64,000 nucleotides of DNA from Candidatus Sulfotelmatobacter sp. (GCA_035504415.1 DATJRY010000011.1:186001-250000); one strand, 5' to 3'; shown: positions 11,578 to 21,358, numbered from the stretch's first letter. Notes: generated from the letters alone by a model not told the origin. Numbers and translations: made by a program.

Positions 11578-12482
11578 GCGGCCCGCCCCGCCGCTCGCGG
11601 CTCTCGTCGGACGCCAAGGACGCGCTGGCGCGCGACGTGCCGGCCGATCCCGCCGTGCGCGCCGCGCTGCGGGCGGGGCTGGCGCTCTACGGCGGCCAGC
11701 CGGGCGCCGCCGGCGAGCGCGTCTTTCGCACCCGCCGGCCGACCGTCGCCCGGTTGGCCCGCACGCTGTTCGAGGTCCCCGGCCGGCCGGCGGCCGTCCG
11801 CCGCGGCCACGACGCCCGGCTCTACAAGTCGACGACCTTCGAGATCGATTTGGGTCCCAGCGCCCCGCCGCCGCCGCGGCCGCGCCGCCGCGAAGAGCGG
11901 CGGGCCGAGTTGCGGGCGGCGTTCCTGGCCACCGGGTCGGTCGCGGCGCCGCAGCACGGCTACCACCTCGAGTTCGTCGTCCCCGACGCGGCCCGCGCCG
12001 AGCGGATCGCCGCCCTGATCGCCGCCGAGGGCGTGCAGGCGCGCACGATGGTCCGCAAGGGCCGCCGGGTCGTCTACCTCAAGGGTTTGGACGCGATCGT
12101 GACCGTGCTGGGCGCGGTCGGCGCGTCGGGCGCGATCCTCCATCTCGAGGACGTCGCGGCGGTCAAGGACACCAAGAACCGCATCCACCGGCTGGTCAAC
12201 ACCGAGGCCGCGAACGTCGTGCGCGCGGCCGCGGCGGCCGCGGCGCAGCGCGAAGCGTTCGGCTACCTGGCCGACGCGTACGGCCTGCGCAACCTCTCGC
12301 CGGCCCTGCGCGAGGCGGCGCAGCTCCGCCTGGCACACCCCGACGAAACCCTGGCGGAGCTCGGCCGGCGCTGCGTGCCGCCGGTCGGGAAGGCGACGAT
12401 CAACGGTCGGCTCGCCTCGCTCATGCGGCTGGTCAAGCGATTACGGGGCGAACGAGAGGAGCCGGAAGTTTCTCCCGTCTAA
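11574..12482 (+). CDS. whiA: WhiA-like DNA-binding regulator
   Basis: A 302-residue WhiA homologue: an N-terminal LAGLIDADG-like fold (residues about 1-195, including FLATGSVAAPQHGYHLEF) and a C-terminal sigma-region-4-like HTH (from about NRIHRLVNTEAANV through LAELGRRCVPPVGKATINGRL). WhiA controls division and sporulation genes in Actinobacteria and chromosome segregation or metabolism in Firmicutes. Here the usual neighbours RapZ and YvcK are absent. The gene sits between rqcP (GTGA overlap) and gap (12-base gap), which suggests co-transcription with glycolysis. The basic start RRSRLSSDAKDAL is typical. Confidence 0.88.
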   Translation: MSGPPRRSRLSSDAKDALARDVPADPAVRAALRAGLALYGGQPGAAGERVFRTRRPTVARLARTLFEVPGRPAAVRRGHDARLYKSTTFEIDLGPSAPPPPRPRRREERRAELRAAFLATGSVAAPQHGYHLEFVVPDAARAERIAALIAAEGVQARTMVRKGRRVVYLKGLDAIVTVLGAVGASGAILHLEDVAAVKDTKNRIHRLVNTEAANVVRAAAAAAAQREAFGYLADAYGLRNLSPALREAAQLRLAHPDETLAELGRRCVPPVGKATINGRLASLMRLVKRLRGEREEPEVSPV

Positions 12483-12494
12483 AGCGGCCGAGCC

Positions 12495-13511
12495 ATGCGC
12501 ATCGGAATCAACGGCTTCGGCCGCATCGGACGGAACTTCACCAAGGCGCTCCTCGAGCGCTATCCGGACGTGGAGATCGTCGCCGTCAACGATCTGACCA
12601 GCGCCGCCGAGAGCGCGCACCTCTTCAAATACGACTCCAACTACGGCGCGTTCGACGGGACGGTGACGGCCGGTGCCGACTCGATCACGATCGACGGGAA
12701 GACGATCAAGATCCTGGCCGAGCGCGACCCCGGCAAGCTGCCGTGGAAGGACCTGGGCGTCGAGATCGTCATCGAGTCGACCGGCCTATTCACCGACGCG
12801 GCCAAGGCGCGCGCCCACATCGACGGCGGCGGCGCGAAGAAAGTCATCATCTCCGCGCCGGCCAAGGGCGAAGACGTGACGCTCGTGCTGGGCGTCAACG
12901 AGGGCGATTACGATCCGGCCAAGCACAACGTGATCTCGAACGCGTCGTGCACCACCAACTGTCTGGCGACGGCGGTCAAGCCGATCGTCGACGGGCTGGG
13001 CTGGCAGCGCGGCTTCATGACCACGATCCACTCGTACACGAACGATCAGAACATCCTCGACGGCCCGCACCGCGATCTGCGCCGCGCCCGCAACGCCGCC
13101 ACCAACATCATCCCGACCTCTACCGGCGCCGCCAAGGCGCTCTACCTGACGATCCCCGAGGTGGAGGGCACGTTCGACGGCTTCGCGCTGCGCGTGCCGA
13201 CGCCGACCGTCTCGATGATCTACCTGGTCGCGCAGACGAAGAAGCCGACCACCAAGGACGAGCTCAACGCGCTGCTGCGCGCCGCCGCCAGCGGTCCGCT
13301 CAAGAAGTACGTGCAGTACACCGACGAAGAGCTGGTCTCGAGCGACTTCAAGAAGAACCAGTACAGCTCGATCATCGACGGCAAGCTGACCAACGCGAAC
13401 GGCGACCTGATCCAGATCGCGGCCTGGTACGACAACGAGTGGGGCTACTCGTGCCGCCTCGCCGATCTCACCGAGATGATCGCCGCGAAGATCCCCTCAC
13501 CGGTCGCGTGA
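12495..13511 (+). CDS. gap: Type I glyceraldehyde-3-phosphate dehydrogenase
   Basis: A 338-residue GAPDH catalysing glyceraldehyde-3-phosphate + phosphate + NAD+ to 1,3-bisphosphoglycerate. The Rossmann start [10 protein letters not shown] and D33 in VNDLT indicate NAD+ preference. The catalytic cysteine is C152 in SNASCTTNC, and the second-domain signature WYDNEWGYS is present. It is the first glycolytic gene of the gap-pgk-tpiA-gpmI run. Its stop overlaps the next GTG (13508) by 4 bases, so the S9 peptidase between gap and pgk is in the same transcript. Confidence 0.96.
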   Translation: MRIGINGFGRIGRNFTKALLERYPDVEIVAVNDLTSAAESAHLFKYDSNYGAFDGTVTAGADSITIDGKTIKILAERDPGKLPWKDLGVEIVIESTGLFTDAAKARAHIDGGGAKKVIISAPAKGEDVTLVLGVNEGDYDPAKHNVISNASCTTNCLATAVKPIVDGLGWQRGFMTTIHSYTNDQNILDGPHRDLRRARNAATNIIPTSTGAAKALYLTIPEVEGTFDGFALRVPTPTVSMIYLVAQTKKPTTKDELNALLRAAASGPLKKYVQYTDEELVSSDFKKNQYSSIIDGKLTNANGDLIQIAAWYDNEWGYSCRLADLTEMIAAKIPSPVA

Positions 13512-15514
13512 AACGACCGTCCCGCGCCACCGTCCCCGTCGCCGCCGCGCTCTTCGCGGCGGCGACGTTCGTCAGCGGGTCCGCCGCGCCGCGCACCTTC
13601 GGCGTCGCCGACCTGCGCACGCTGGTCGGCGTCAGCTCGCCGGCCATCTCGCCCGACGGGACGCGCGCCGTCGTCGTCGTCAGCCGCATCGATTGGAACG
13701 CGGACGTCTTCGCGCGTGAGCTCGACCTGGTCGACCTGCGCGCGCACACGCACCGCGCGCTGACCCAGGACCGCAAAGGGCTCGGCGATCCGACGTGGTC
13801 GCCCGACGGCAAACAGCTGGCGTTCCTGGCGAACGTCGGCGAGGGCGAGGACGCCAAACGCGAGGTGCTGGTGATGCCGATGGACGGCGGCGACGCGCGC
13901 GCGATCACGCACGCGCCCGACGGCGTCGAGCAGTTCGCCTGGCGGCCCGACGGCGGCGCGATCGCGTACGCCGCGACCGACGCCGATCCGACCAAGCACG
14001 GCGCGGCGCGCTTTCAAGACGCGTTCGTCTTCACCACCGAACCGATCACCGCGCGCAGCCGGCCCAAGCCCGCGCACCTGTTCGTCGTCGCGGCGGACGG
14101 CGGACGCGCGACCCAGCTGACGACGGGCAGCACCAGCGTCGCGACCGGCGAGGCGCAGTCGACGCTCTCGTGGTCGCCGGACGGCAGGACGATCGCGTTC
14201 GTCGTCACGCCCAACGCGATCCTCAACGACGCCGACCACGGACGCCTCGTGCTGATCGACGTCGCCACCAAAGCGATGCGCAAGCCCACCTCCCACACCG
14301 GCTGGGAGAGCGACCCGCGCTTCTCGCCGGACGGCGCGCGGCTGGCGTACCTGCACTCCGACGGCGACAGCCAGGTCAATCCGACCGGTGCGTACGTGAT
14401 CGCGCCCAGCGGGGCCGCGGACGCGCCGGTCGCGCACGCCTACGACCGCGCCGTGCTGGCCGGCGCGTGGGAGCCGGACTCGCACGCGCTGCTGCTCACC
14501 GTGCACGACGGCACCAGCGACGCACTGGTGCGCGCACCGGCCGACGACGCGGCCGCGAGCCGCGTCGACTTGGGCGACCTCTCGATCCTCTCGCCGCTCG
14601 ACGGCGCGATCGCGCGCGACGGCGCGTTCGTGTTCGTCGGCAGCTCGACGACGCAGCCGCCCGAGCTGTATCTGCGCGCACCGGGCGCCGCGCCGGTGCG
14701 AGTGACCGATTACAACGCCGGCGTCGCGGCGCTGCACCTCGCCACCGCCGAGACGATCGCGTTCCCGACCTCGCTCGGTCCGCGCGGCGACGCCGTCTTG
14801 ACGATGCCGCCGGACTTCGCAGCCGGTCACCGGTACCCGTTGCTGGTCTACATCCACGGCGGCCCGACCTCGGCGTCCGTGCGCACCTTCGACCGCTTCG
14901 CGCAGCTCGCCGCCGCGCGCGGCTGGCTGGTGCTGCAGCCGAACTACCGCGGCAGCGACAACCTCGGCTACGCCTACCAGCACGGCGTGCTCTACGATCC
15001 GGAAGCCGGGCCCGGCCGCGACATCATGGCGGCCGTCGACGCCGTGCGCGCGCGCGGGATCGTCGACGAGCACCGCATCGGCGTGTACGGCTGGTCGTAC
15101 GGCGGGATCATGACCGCCTGGATGATCTCGAAGTACCACCTCTGGCGCGCCGCCGTCTCAGGCGCGTCGGTCAACGACTGGGCGACCGACTACGGCGTCG
15201 CCGACGACTCCGACGCCGACGCCGCGCTCTTCCACGGCTCGCCCTACGTGCCCGGCAATCGCGCCGAGTGGGAGCGCGCCTCCGCGATCAGCTATGCGCA
15301 CGACGTCACCACGCCCGTGCTGATCCTCTCCGACGTCGGCGACAACCGCGATCCGTTCGCGACCTCGTCGATGTACTGGCGCGCGCTGCGCGACAACCAC
15401 AAGGACGCGACCCTGGTCGCCTATCCGGTCGACGGACACTTTCCGTCCGATCCGGTGCGCACCGTCGACGTCTTCACCCGCACGCTCGACTTCGTCGCGG
15501 CCCACTTCCGATGA
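13508..15514 (+). CDS. Exported S9 prolyl-oligopeptidase-family peptidase
   Basis: A 668-residue serine peptidase of the acylaminoacyl/dipeptidyl-peptidase type. Residues 1-29 look like a signal peptide (basic start, Ala-rich core, SGSAAP cleavage region). Residues about 35-410 form a TolB/WD40-like propeller with repeated SPDG motifs. The C-terminal alpha/beta-hydrolase has the nucleophile S530 in GWSYGG and a likely catalytic His in VDGHF near the end. It should cleave small peptides in the envelope or outside. It overlaps gap (GTGA) and pgk (ATGA), so it is embedded in the glycolytic operon, which is unusual. Confidence 0.92.
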   Translation: MKRPSRATVPVAAALFAAATFVSGSAAPRTFGVADLRTLVGVSSPAISPDGTRAVVVVSRIDWNADVFARELDLVDLRAHTHRALTQDRKGLGDPTWSPDGKQLAFLANVGEGEDAKREVLVMPMDGGDARAITHAPDGVEQFAWRPDGGAIAYAATDADPTKHGAARFQDAFVFTTEPITARSRPKPAHLFVVAADGGRATQLTTGSTSVATGEAQSTLSWSPDGRTIAFVVTPNAILNDADHGRLVLIDVATKAMRKPTSHTGWESDPRFSPDGARLAYLHSDGDSQVNPTGAYVIAPSGAADAPVAHAYDRAVLAGAWEPDSHALLLTVHDGTSDALVRAPADDAAASRVDLGDLSILSPLDGAIARDGAFVFVGSSTTQPPELYLRAPGAAPVRVTDYNAGVAALHLATAETIAFPTSLGPRGDAVLTMPPDFAAGHRYPLLVYIHGGPTSASVRTFDRFAQLAAARGWLVLQPNYRGSDNLGYAYQHGVLYDPEAGPGRDIMAAVDAVRARGIVDEHRIGVYGWSYGGIMTAWMISKYHLWRAAVSGASVNDWATDYGVADDSDADAALFHGSPYVPGNRAEWERASAISYAHDVTTPVLILSDVGDNRDPFATSSMYWRALRDNHKDATLVAYPVDGHFPSDPVRTVDVFTRTLDFVAAHFR

Positions 15515-16695
15515 GCTTCAAGACGCTGGCCGACGCCGAGGTGCGCGGCAAACGCGTGCTGCTGCGCGAAGACCTCAACGTCCCGATGAAGGACGGCGCG
15601 ATCGCCGACGAGACGCGCATCACCGCCGCGCTGCCGACCCTGCGCTGGCTGCACGAGCACGGCGCGAAGACGGTCATCCTCTCGCATTTGGGCCGCCCGG
15701 ACGGGCAGGTGAATCCGAAATACTCGCTGCGGCCGCTCGCCGCGCGGCTGGCCGAGCTGCTCGGTACGCCGGTGCGGTTCGTCGACGACTGCGTCGGCGA
15801 CGCCGCCGTGGCCGCCTCGCACGCGCTCCCCGACGGCGGCTTCGCGCTATTCGAGAACGTGCGCTTCCATCCCGGCGAAGAGGCCGACGATCCGGCCTTC
15901 GCGCGGCAACTGGCGCGCAGCGGCGACCTGTACGTCAACGACGCCTTCGGGACCGCGCACCGCGCGCACGCCTCGACGGCCGGCGTCGCGGCCTATTTGC
16001 CGGCCTACGCGGGCTTTCTGATGCAAGCCGAGCTCGATGCGCTCACGCGGCTGACGCGCGACCCGGTCCATCCCTACGTCTGCGCGATCGGCGGGGCGAA
16101 GGTCGCCGACAAGGTCGGCGTGTTCGAGAACCTGCTGGCCGACGTCGACGCGTTCGTGATCGGCGGCGGCATGGCCAACACGTTCCTGGCCGCACAGGGG
16201 ATCGACGTCGGACGCTCGCTGCGCGATCCGGACCTGGCACCCGCCACCCGCATCATCGCCCTGGCCACGCAAAGGAACGTCGCGCTGCACCTGCCGACCG
16301 ACGCCGTCGTCGCCGACGCCTTCGACGCCGACCAGACCGCGCGCGTCGTCCCGCTCGACGCGGTCGGCACGGGGATGATCCTCGACATCGGGCCGCAGAC
16401 GGCGCAGGCCTACGCCGCCGTCCTACGCGCGGCCAAGACGATCGTGTTCAACGGCCCGATGGGCGTGTACGAGAAGGCGCCGTACCAGAACGGCACGCGG
16501 GTGGTCGGCGAAGCGATCGCCGAGGCGACGCGCAACGGTGCGACCAGCGTCGTCGGCGGCGGCGACGCGGCGGCGGCCGCGCACGCGCTCGGCTTCGCCG
16601 GCGCGATGACGCACGTCTCGACCGGCGGCGGCGCGACGCTCGAGTTTCTCGAAGGCAAAACGCTCGCGGGCGTGGCCGCGCTCGAGAGCTCGTGA
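15511..16695 (+). CDS. pgk: Phosphoglycerate kinase
   Basis: A 394-residue PGK transferring phosphate from 1,3-bisphosphoglycerate to ADP. It shows the signature RVLLREDLNVPMKDG (the family consensus is usually R-x-D-x-N-V-P), the LSHLGRPDG substrate loop, the FENVRFHPGEEADDP stretch, GGAKVADK, the hinge FNGPMGVYE and the C-terminal GGGDAAAA nucleotide loop. The ATG overlaps the S9 peptidase stop and the TGA overlaps the tpiA GTG, so translation is coupled on both sides. Confidence 0.96.
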   Translation: MSFKTLADAEVRGKRVLLREDLNVPMKDGAIADETRITAALPTLRWLHEHGAKTVILSHLGRPDGQVNPKYSLRPLAARLAELLGTPVRFVDDCVGDAAVAASHALPDGGFALFENVRFHPGEEADDPAFARQLARSGDLYVNDAFGTAHRAHASTAGVAAYLPAYAGFLMQAELDALTRLTRDPVHPYVCAIGGAKVADKVGVFENLLADVDAFVIGGGMANTFLAAQGIDVGRSLRDPDLAPATRIIALATQRNVALHLPTDAVVADAFDADQTARVVPLDAVGTGMILDIGPQTAQAYAAVLRAAKTIVFNGPMGVYEKAPYQNGTRVVGEAIAEATRNGATSVVGGGDAAAAAHALGFAGAMTHVSTGGGATLEFLEGKTLAGVAALESS

Positions 16696-17453
16696 GCGCC
16701 GTGAAACGCCTGGTCGTCGCGAATTGGAAGATGCACAAGACGCAGGCGCAGACGCGGGCGTTCGTCGCCGACCTGCTGGGGCGCACGCTGCCGCTGGACG
16801 CGGTCGACGTCGTGATCTGTCCGCCCTTCACCGCGCTCGACGCGGCGCGCGACGCGCTCGGCGACGCCCCGATCGGCCTGGGGGCGCAGAACGTGCACTG
16901 GGCCCCCCAAGGCGCCTTCACCGGCGAGATCTCGGCGCCGATGCTGGTCGAGCTCGGCGTCCGCTGGGTCATCATCGGTCACTCGGAGCGTCGCGCGCTG
17001 TTCGGCGAGCTGGACTTCCGCGTCAACGAGAAAGTTCAGATCGCGCTGGCGTACGGCATCACCCCGATCGTCGCGGTCGGCGAGACCGAGGACGAGCACG
17101 CCGCCGGGCTCGCGCGCACGCGGGTCGAGGCACAGGTGCGGGCGGCCTTCGCCGACGTGCCGGCCCAGCAGGTGGCGCGCTGCGTGGTCGCCTACGAGCC
17201 GATCTGGGCGATCGGCACCGGCAGAGCCGACTCCCCGCCGCAGGCCGACGCGATCCTGGCCGCGATTCGCGGAGCCGTCGAGGGTTTGCGCGAAGCACGC
17301 ATCCTCTACGGCGGCAGCATGAACCTCGAGAACGTCGCCGCCTTCGTCGCACAGCCGAACATCGACGGGGGACTGGTCGGCGGTGCCAGCCTCGACCCCG
17401 CCACGTTCAGCGCGCTGCTCGACGCAGCGCGCAAAGGAGCCAGCGCCACGTGA
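16692..17453 (+). CDS. tpiA: Triosephosphate isomerase
   Basis: A 253-residue TIM barrel interconverting dihydroxyacetone phosphate and glyceraldehyde-3-phosphate. Conserved parts: VVANWKMHKT (substrate Asn and Lys), GHSERR (electrophilic His), YEPIWAIGTG (catalytic Glu) and YGGSMN near the phosphate site. The GTG at 16692 gives a GTGA overlap with pgk; a second in-frame GTG three codons later (16701) is also possible. The length is normal. Confidence 0.96.
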   Translation: MSAVKRLVVANWKMHKTQAQTRAFVADLLGRTLPLDAVDVVICPPFTALDAARDALGDAPIGLGAQNVHWAPQGAFTGEISAPMLVELGVRWVIIGHSERRALFGELDFRVNEKVQIALAYGITPIVAVGETEDEHAAGLARTRVEAQVRAAFADVPAQQVARCVVAYEPIWAIGTGRADSPPQADAILAAIRGAVEGLREARILYGGSMNLENVAAFVAQPNIDGGLVGGASLDPATFSALLDAARKGASAT

Positions 17454-18991
17454 AGCGCCGTCCCTTCGTCCTCGCGATCCTCGACGGCTGGGGCTACTCG
17501 CCCGAGACGCACGGCAACGCCATCGCGGCGGCCGCGCTGCCGTTCTGGAAACGGCTGCTCGAGACGCACCCGCACACGCTGCTGGCGGCGTCGGGCGAAG
17601 CGGTGGGACTGCCGGCGGGCGTGATGGGCAACAGTGAGGTCGGGCACATCAACATCGGCAGCGGCCGCGTCGTCCCGCAGGGCGTGGTCGTCATCGACGA
17701 GGCGATCGCCGACGGCAAGCTGCCGCAGAATCCGACGCTACTGCAGTGTTTCGCGCACGTGCGCGAGACCGGCGGCCGGCTGCACTTCCTGGGCCTGGTC
17801 TCCGACGGCAAGGTGCACAGCTCGCTCGATCACCTCGAGGCGCTGATCGCGGCCACCGTCGCCGCCGGCATCCCGTTCGTCGTCGACGCCTTTCTCGACG
17901 GGCGCGACACGCCGCCGTCCTCGGCCGAGCGATATCTCGCGCGGGTCGAGCAGTTTTGCGCCGATCAAGGACACGCCGGCGCGATCGCGACGATGCAAGG
18001 CCGCTATTGGGCGATGGACCGCGACAAGCGCTGGGACCGCACCCGCAAAGCCTACGACGCGCTGGCCGACGCGAAGGCCGAGCACGCGGCGGCGACCCCG
18101 CTCGAGGGACTGCGCGCCGCCTACGCGCGCGGCGAGACCGACGAGTTCGTCGCGCCGACCATCGTCGGCACGCCGCGGCCGATCGCCGACGGCGACGCCT
18201 GCATCTTCTTCAACTTCCGGCCCGACCGCGCGCGCCAACTGACGCTCGCGTTCAGCGATCCGAGCTTCGATCATTTCCCCGTTCACCACTACGAGCGGCT
18301 GCTGTGGGCGACGATGACGCGCTACGAGGAGAACTTCCCCAACCCGGTGCTGTTCGGTCCGCGCCCGCAGTTCGACGTCTTCGGCGAGATCGTCGCCCGC
18401 GCGGGCCTCACCCAGCTGCGCTTGGCCGAGACCGAGAAGTACGCGCACGTGACCTACTTCTTCAACGGCGGGCGCGAGGACGTGTTCCCCGGCGAAGACC
18501 GCATCCTGATCCCGTCCAACCGCAGCGTGGCGACCTACGATCTCGCGCCCGAGATGTCGGCCGCCGACATCACCAGCGCCGCGGTCGAAGACGTCTCCAA
18601 GCACCGCCACGACGTCATCGTGATGAACTACGCCAACGCCGACATGGTGGGCCACACCGGCGTGTGGAACGCGACCGTCTCCGCGCTCGAGACGCTCGAC
18701 GTCGCGCTGGGACGGTTGACGAACGCCGTGCTGGCCGCCGGCGGCATCCTGGCGATCACCGCCGACCACGGCAACGCCGAAGAGAAGATCGACCCCGACG
18801 GCAACCCGCTGACGGCGCACACCACCAACCCGGTGCCGTTCGTCATCATCGCCAACGAGCCGGTGGGCCGGCTCGAAGACGGCGGGAAGCTCGGCGACGT
18901 GGCGCCGACCCTGCTGCCGCTGCTCGGCTTGGACGTGCCGCCCGCGATGACCGGCCGCAACCTGCTCGCCCCGGTGACGGCGGCGCGATGA
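17450..18991 (+). CDS. gpmI: 2,3-bisphosphoglycerate-independent phosphoglycerate mutase
   Basis: A 513-residue manganese-dependent mutase of the alkaline-phosphatase superfamily converting 3- to 2-phosphoglycerate. Motifs: ILDGWGYS (metal Asp), GNSEVGHINIGSGR with the phosphorylated serine, FLDGRDTPPSS, GRYWAMDRDKRWDR, and ADHGNAE near the end. The GTG overlaps the tpiA stop; AAAGGAG lies about 10 bases upstream. Enolase and pyruvate kinase are not in this window. Confidence 0.95.
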   Translation: MKRRPFVLAILDGWGYSPETHGNAIAAAALPFWKRLLETHPHTLLAASGEAVGLPAGVMGNSEVGHINIGSGRVVPQGVVVIDEAIADGKLPQNPTLLQCFAHVRETGGRLHFLGLVSDGKVHSSLDHLEALIAATVAAGIPFVVDAFLDGRDTPPSSAERYLARVEQFCADQGHAGAIATMQGRYWAMDRDKRWDRTRKAYDALADAKAEHAAATPLEGLRAAYARGETDEFVAPTIVGTPRPIADGDACIFFNFRPDRARQLTLAFSDPSFDHFPVHHYERLLWATMTRYEENFPNPVLFGPRPQFDVFGEIVARAGLTQLRLAETEKYAHVTYFFNGGREDVFPGEDRILIPSNRSVATYDLAPEMSAADITSAAVEDVSKHRHDVIVMNYANADMVGHTGVWNATVSALETLDVALGRLTNAVLAAGGILAITADHGNAEEKIDPDGNPLTAHTTNPVPFVIIANEPVGRLEDGGKLGDVAPTLLPLLGLDVPPAMTGRNLLAPVTAAR

Positions 18992-19827
18992 AGCGCAAAC
19001 GGGTCGAAGCCGCGGCGGACTTCCTGCGCGAGCGCGCCGGCGGCGAGCTCGACTGTGCGATCGTGCTCGGGTCGGGCTTCGGTGCGGTGCTGCGCGAACG
19101 CATCGAAGGCGCGACCATTCCGTACCGCCGCATCGAAGGGATGCCCGAGCCGACCGTCGCCGGTCACGCCGGCGAAGCGCTGATCGGGATGCTGCACGAC
19201 AAACGCGTCATCGCGTTCAGCGGGCGCTTTCATCTCTACGAGGGGCACAGCGCGAGCGAGGTCGTCTACCCGATCGTCGTCGCCGCGCACGCCGGCGCGC
19301 GCACGATCGTGCTGACCAACGCGGCCGGCGGCATCAACACCGCCTACCGCCCGGGCGACTTGATGCTGCTGGTCGACCAGCTCAATCTCACCGGGACCAG
19401 TCCCTTGATCGGCCCGGAGCTGCTGCCCGGTGCCGAGGTGCGCTTCGTCGACATGATCGACGCCTACGCGCCGCACTTGCGCGAGCTCGCGCGCCACATC
19501 GCCGGCCAGTACGAGATCGTGCTGCACGACGGCGTCTACGCCGGCCTGACCGGCCCCGCGTACGAGACGCCGGCCGAGGTCGGGTATCTGCGCGGCATCG
19601 GCGCCGACGCGGTCGGGATGTCGACCGTGCTCGAAACGATCGCCGCCCGCGCGCTGGGGCGCGACGTGGTGGGCTTCTCGCTGATCACCAACGTCCACGG
19701 GGCCGGCGTCCCGACCTCGCACGAAGAGGTCCTCGCCGCCTCCCAGCGCAGCGCCGAGGACGTCGCGCGGCTGGTCGAGGGGATCGTCGCCAACCTGGCC
19801 TCGACGCCCGCCGCGCCGACCGTCTGA
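18988..19827 (+). CDS. punA: Purine-nucleoside phosphorylase (trimeric class)
   Basis: A 279-residue PNP that cleaves purine (deoxy)nucleosides with phosphate to base and (deoxy)ribose-1-phosphate. Visible motifs: VLGSGFG (phosphate loop), FSGRFHLYEGH, TNAAGGINT, GPAYETPAE and GMSTVLE. The Asn in FSLITNVHG is the residue that favours 6-oxopurines (inosine, guanosine). It is the last gene of the glycolytic operon (ATGA overlap with gpmI). The pairing of sugar-phosphate salvage with lower glycolysis is plausible but inferred. Confidence 0.9.
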   Translation: MKRKRVEAAADFLRERAGGELDCAIVLGSGFGAVLRERIEGATIPYRRIEGMPEPTVAGHAGEALIGMLHDKRVIAFSGRFHLYEGHSASEVVYPIVVAAHAGARTIVLTNAAGGINTAYRPGDLMLLVDQLNLTGTSPLIGPELLPGAEVRFVDMIDAYAPHLRELARHIAGQYEIVLHDGVYAGLTGPAYETPAEVGYLRGIGADAVGMSTVLETIAARALGRDVVGFSLITNVHGAGVPTSHEEVLAASQRSAEDVARLVEGIVANLASTPAAPTV

Positions 19828-19935
19828 ACACCCGACCGGCTAGCCCACCGGGGTACCGCCGTTCGGGCGTAGCCGGCCTTGGCCGGACGTGCAAGAATCC
19901 TGCGTATCTCGGCTCCTTTCCCGAAGGGTGTTTGC

Positions 19936-21312
19936 ATGCGCTTGAAACCGTACATCGCCGCGATCGCGGCCGTCGCCGTCATCTGCGGCTGTAGCGGCCG
20001 CGGCAGCGGTCCGTCCTCATCGCTCCCCTCCACGCAATCCGGCGCGCGCCGCACGGCGCAGAGCGTCTCGACGCTGGGCAGCTACAACGTCAACACGGCG
20101 CACGTGTACGTCTCGGGCATCTCGTCCGGCGGTTTCATGGCCGTGCAGATGCACTTCGCGTACTCGGGCACGTTCAAGGGCGCGGCGATCTACGCCGGCG
20201 GCCCCGACTACTGCGGGCAGGACAGCGAGACGACGGCCGACCTCGACTGCGGGGGCGCCGGCGAGTACACCAGCGAGCTGACGCCGTCCGAGAACTACAT
20301 CAACGCCAATCAGAACACGTCGGGGATGGATCCGGTCAGCAACATCAGCGGTCAACCCGTCTATCTGTGGTCGGGCACCGCCGACACCGTCGTGCCGCAG
20401 AAGACGATGAACGATCTGCAGACCGAGTATCAGAAGTACGGCGCGTCGGTCACCTACGACAACACCTACGCCGCCGAGCACGGTTGGGAATCGCCCTACG
20501 GCGCCAACGCGTGCGGCACGCTGGGCAGCCCGTACATGATCGACTGCAGCGGCTACGATTCCGAGAAGACGTGGCTGACGAAATTCCTGGGCACGCTCAA
20601 CGCCAAGAACACCGGCACGCTGACCGGCTCGCTCATCAACTTCGACCAGACGCCGTACGGCGGCGGCTCGAACGACCTCGACACCAACGGCTGGGTGTTC
20701 GTCCCGGCCGCCTGCGCGCAAGGCGCGACCTGCTCGATCGTCGTCGCGCTCGACGGCTGCGAACAGTATCAGGCGGTCATCAACGACGAGTTCGTCACGC
20801 AGTCCGGCCTGGATCAGTGGGCCGACACCAACGACATCATCGTGCTGTATCCGTACCAGACGACGGGCGGCTCGAACCCCAACGGGTGCTGGGACTGGTG
20901 GGGCTACACCAACAGCAGTTATGCGCTCAAGCAAGGCGTGCAGATGGCGGCCATCTACAACATGGTCAAGCATCTCGAAGGCGGGACCGGCTCGACGCCG
21001 ACGCCGACGCCCACGCCCACACCGACGCCGGCCGGCACCGCGACGCCGACCCCGACGCCAACACCGAAAGGCACGGCCACGCCGACCCCGACGCCCACCC
21101 CGAAGACGACCCCGACGCCGACACCAACGCCGACCCCAGGCTGGTCGCAAAAGGTGACGACGACGGTGGTGCTGGCGTACGACGACGGCTACATCACGCT
21201 GGCCGAGTACCTCGAGCTCGGACAAGCCTACGGCTACGACAGCTCGATCACGCTGTACGACTGCGGCGGGACCTGGACCAACTCGTCGACCTGCGGGCCG
21301 ATGATCTACTAG
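19936..21312 (+). CDS. Secreted PHB-depolymerase-like esterase lipoprotein with Thr-Pro linker
   Basis: A 458-residue exported protein. The signal ends VICGC with C19 as the lipobox cysteine. The alpha/beta-hydrolase covers residues about 45-350: S63 in GISSGG is the likely nucleophile, WSGTADTVVPQ probably carries the Asp, and a second half matches the PhaZ esterase pattern (WVFVPAACAQGATCSIVVALDGCEQ, WADTNDIIVLYPY). In that pattern relatives usually have LHGC; here it is LDGC. A (TP)n linker of about 45 residues leads to a 55-residue C-terminal module ending TCGPMIY that I do not recognise. Likely a polyester or ester hydrolase on the cell surface. GAAGGGTG precedes the ATG. Confidence 0.8.
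   Translation: MRLKPYIAAIAAVAVICGCSGRGSGPSSSLPSTQSGARRTAQSVSTLGSYNVNTAHVYVSGISSGGFMAVQMHFAYSGTFKGAAIYAGGPDYCGQDSETTADLDCGGAGEYTSELTPSENYINANQNTSGMDPVSNISGQPVYLWSGTADTVVPQKTMNDLQTEYQKYGASVTYDNTYAAEHGWESPYGANACGTLGSPYMIDCSGYDSEKTWLTKFLGTLNAKNTGTLTGSLINFDQTPYGGGSNDLDTNGWVFVPAACAQGATCSIVVALDGCEQYQAVINDEFVTQSGLDQWADTNDIIVLYPYQTTGGSNPNGCWDWWGYTNSSYALKQGVQMAAIYNMVKHLEGGTGSTPTPTPTPTPTPAGTATPTPTPTPKGTATPTPTPTPKTTPTPTPTPTPGWSQKVTTTVVLAYDDGYITLAEYLELGQAYGYDSSITLYDCGGTWTNSSTCGPMIY
20994..21138 (+). repeat. Degenerate hexanucleotide repeat encoding a Thr-Pro linker
   Basis: Imperfect repeats of ACGCCG/ACCCCG/ACACCG encode (TP)n, interrupted by AGTAT and KGTAT. A similar tract occurs in the ice-binding gene (58740-58883). 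Such tracts can change length by slippage. Confidence 0.7.
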
Positions 21313-21352
21313 CCACCGCAAGATTCGCCACGTTTCCGAGCCCGGGCCGTGT

Positions 21353-21358
21353 TATGGT
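21353..21358 (+). promoter_or_regulatory. Possible -10 box of ogt
   Basis: TATGGT lies 10 bases before the ATG at 21369. The same bases include an alternative in-frame ATG (21354). No Shine-Dalgarno sequence or good -35 is visible. Confidence 0.25.

Noticed and set aside
16724-17440. Upstream extension of the gpmI frame through tpiA
   Set aside because: The extension is an Arg-rich out-of-frame reading of tpiA. The GTG at 17450 with a 4-base overlap gives the expected gpmI N-terminus.
19877-19910. Sigma-70 promoter (TTGGCC ... TATCTC) before the esterase gene
   Set aside because: Spacing is 20 bases and both boxes are poor; not better than chance.
20994-21138. Repeat tract considered as a CRISPR-like array
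   Set aside because: The units are 6 bases long, continuous and in frame, encoding Thr-Pro; there are no spacers or cas genes.
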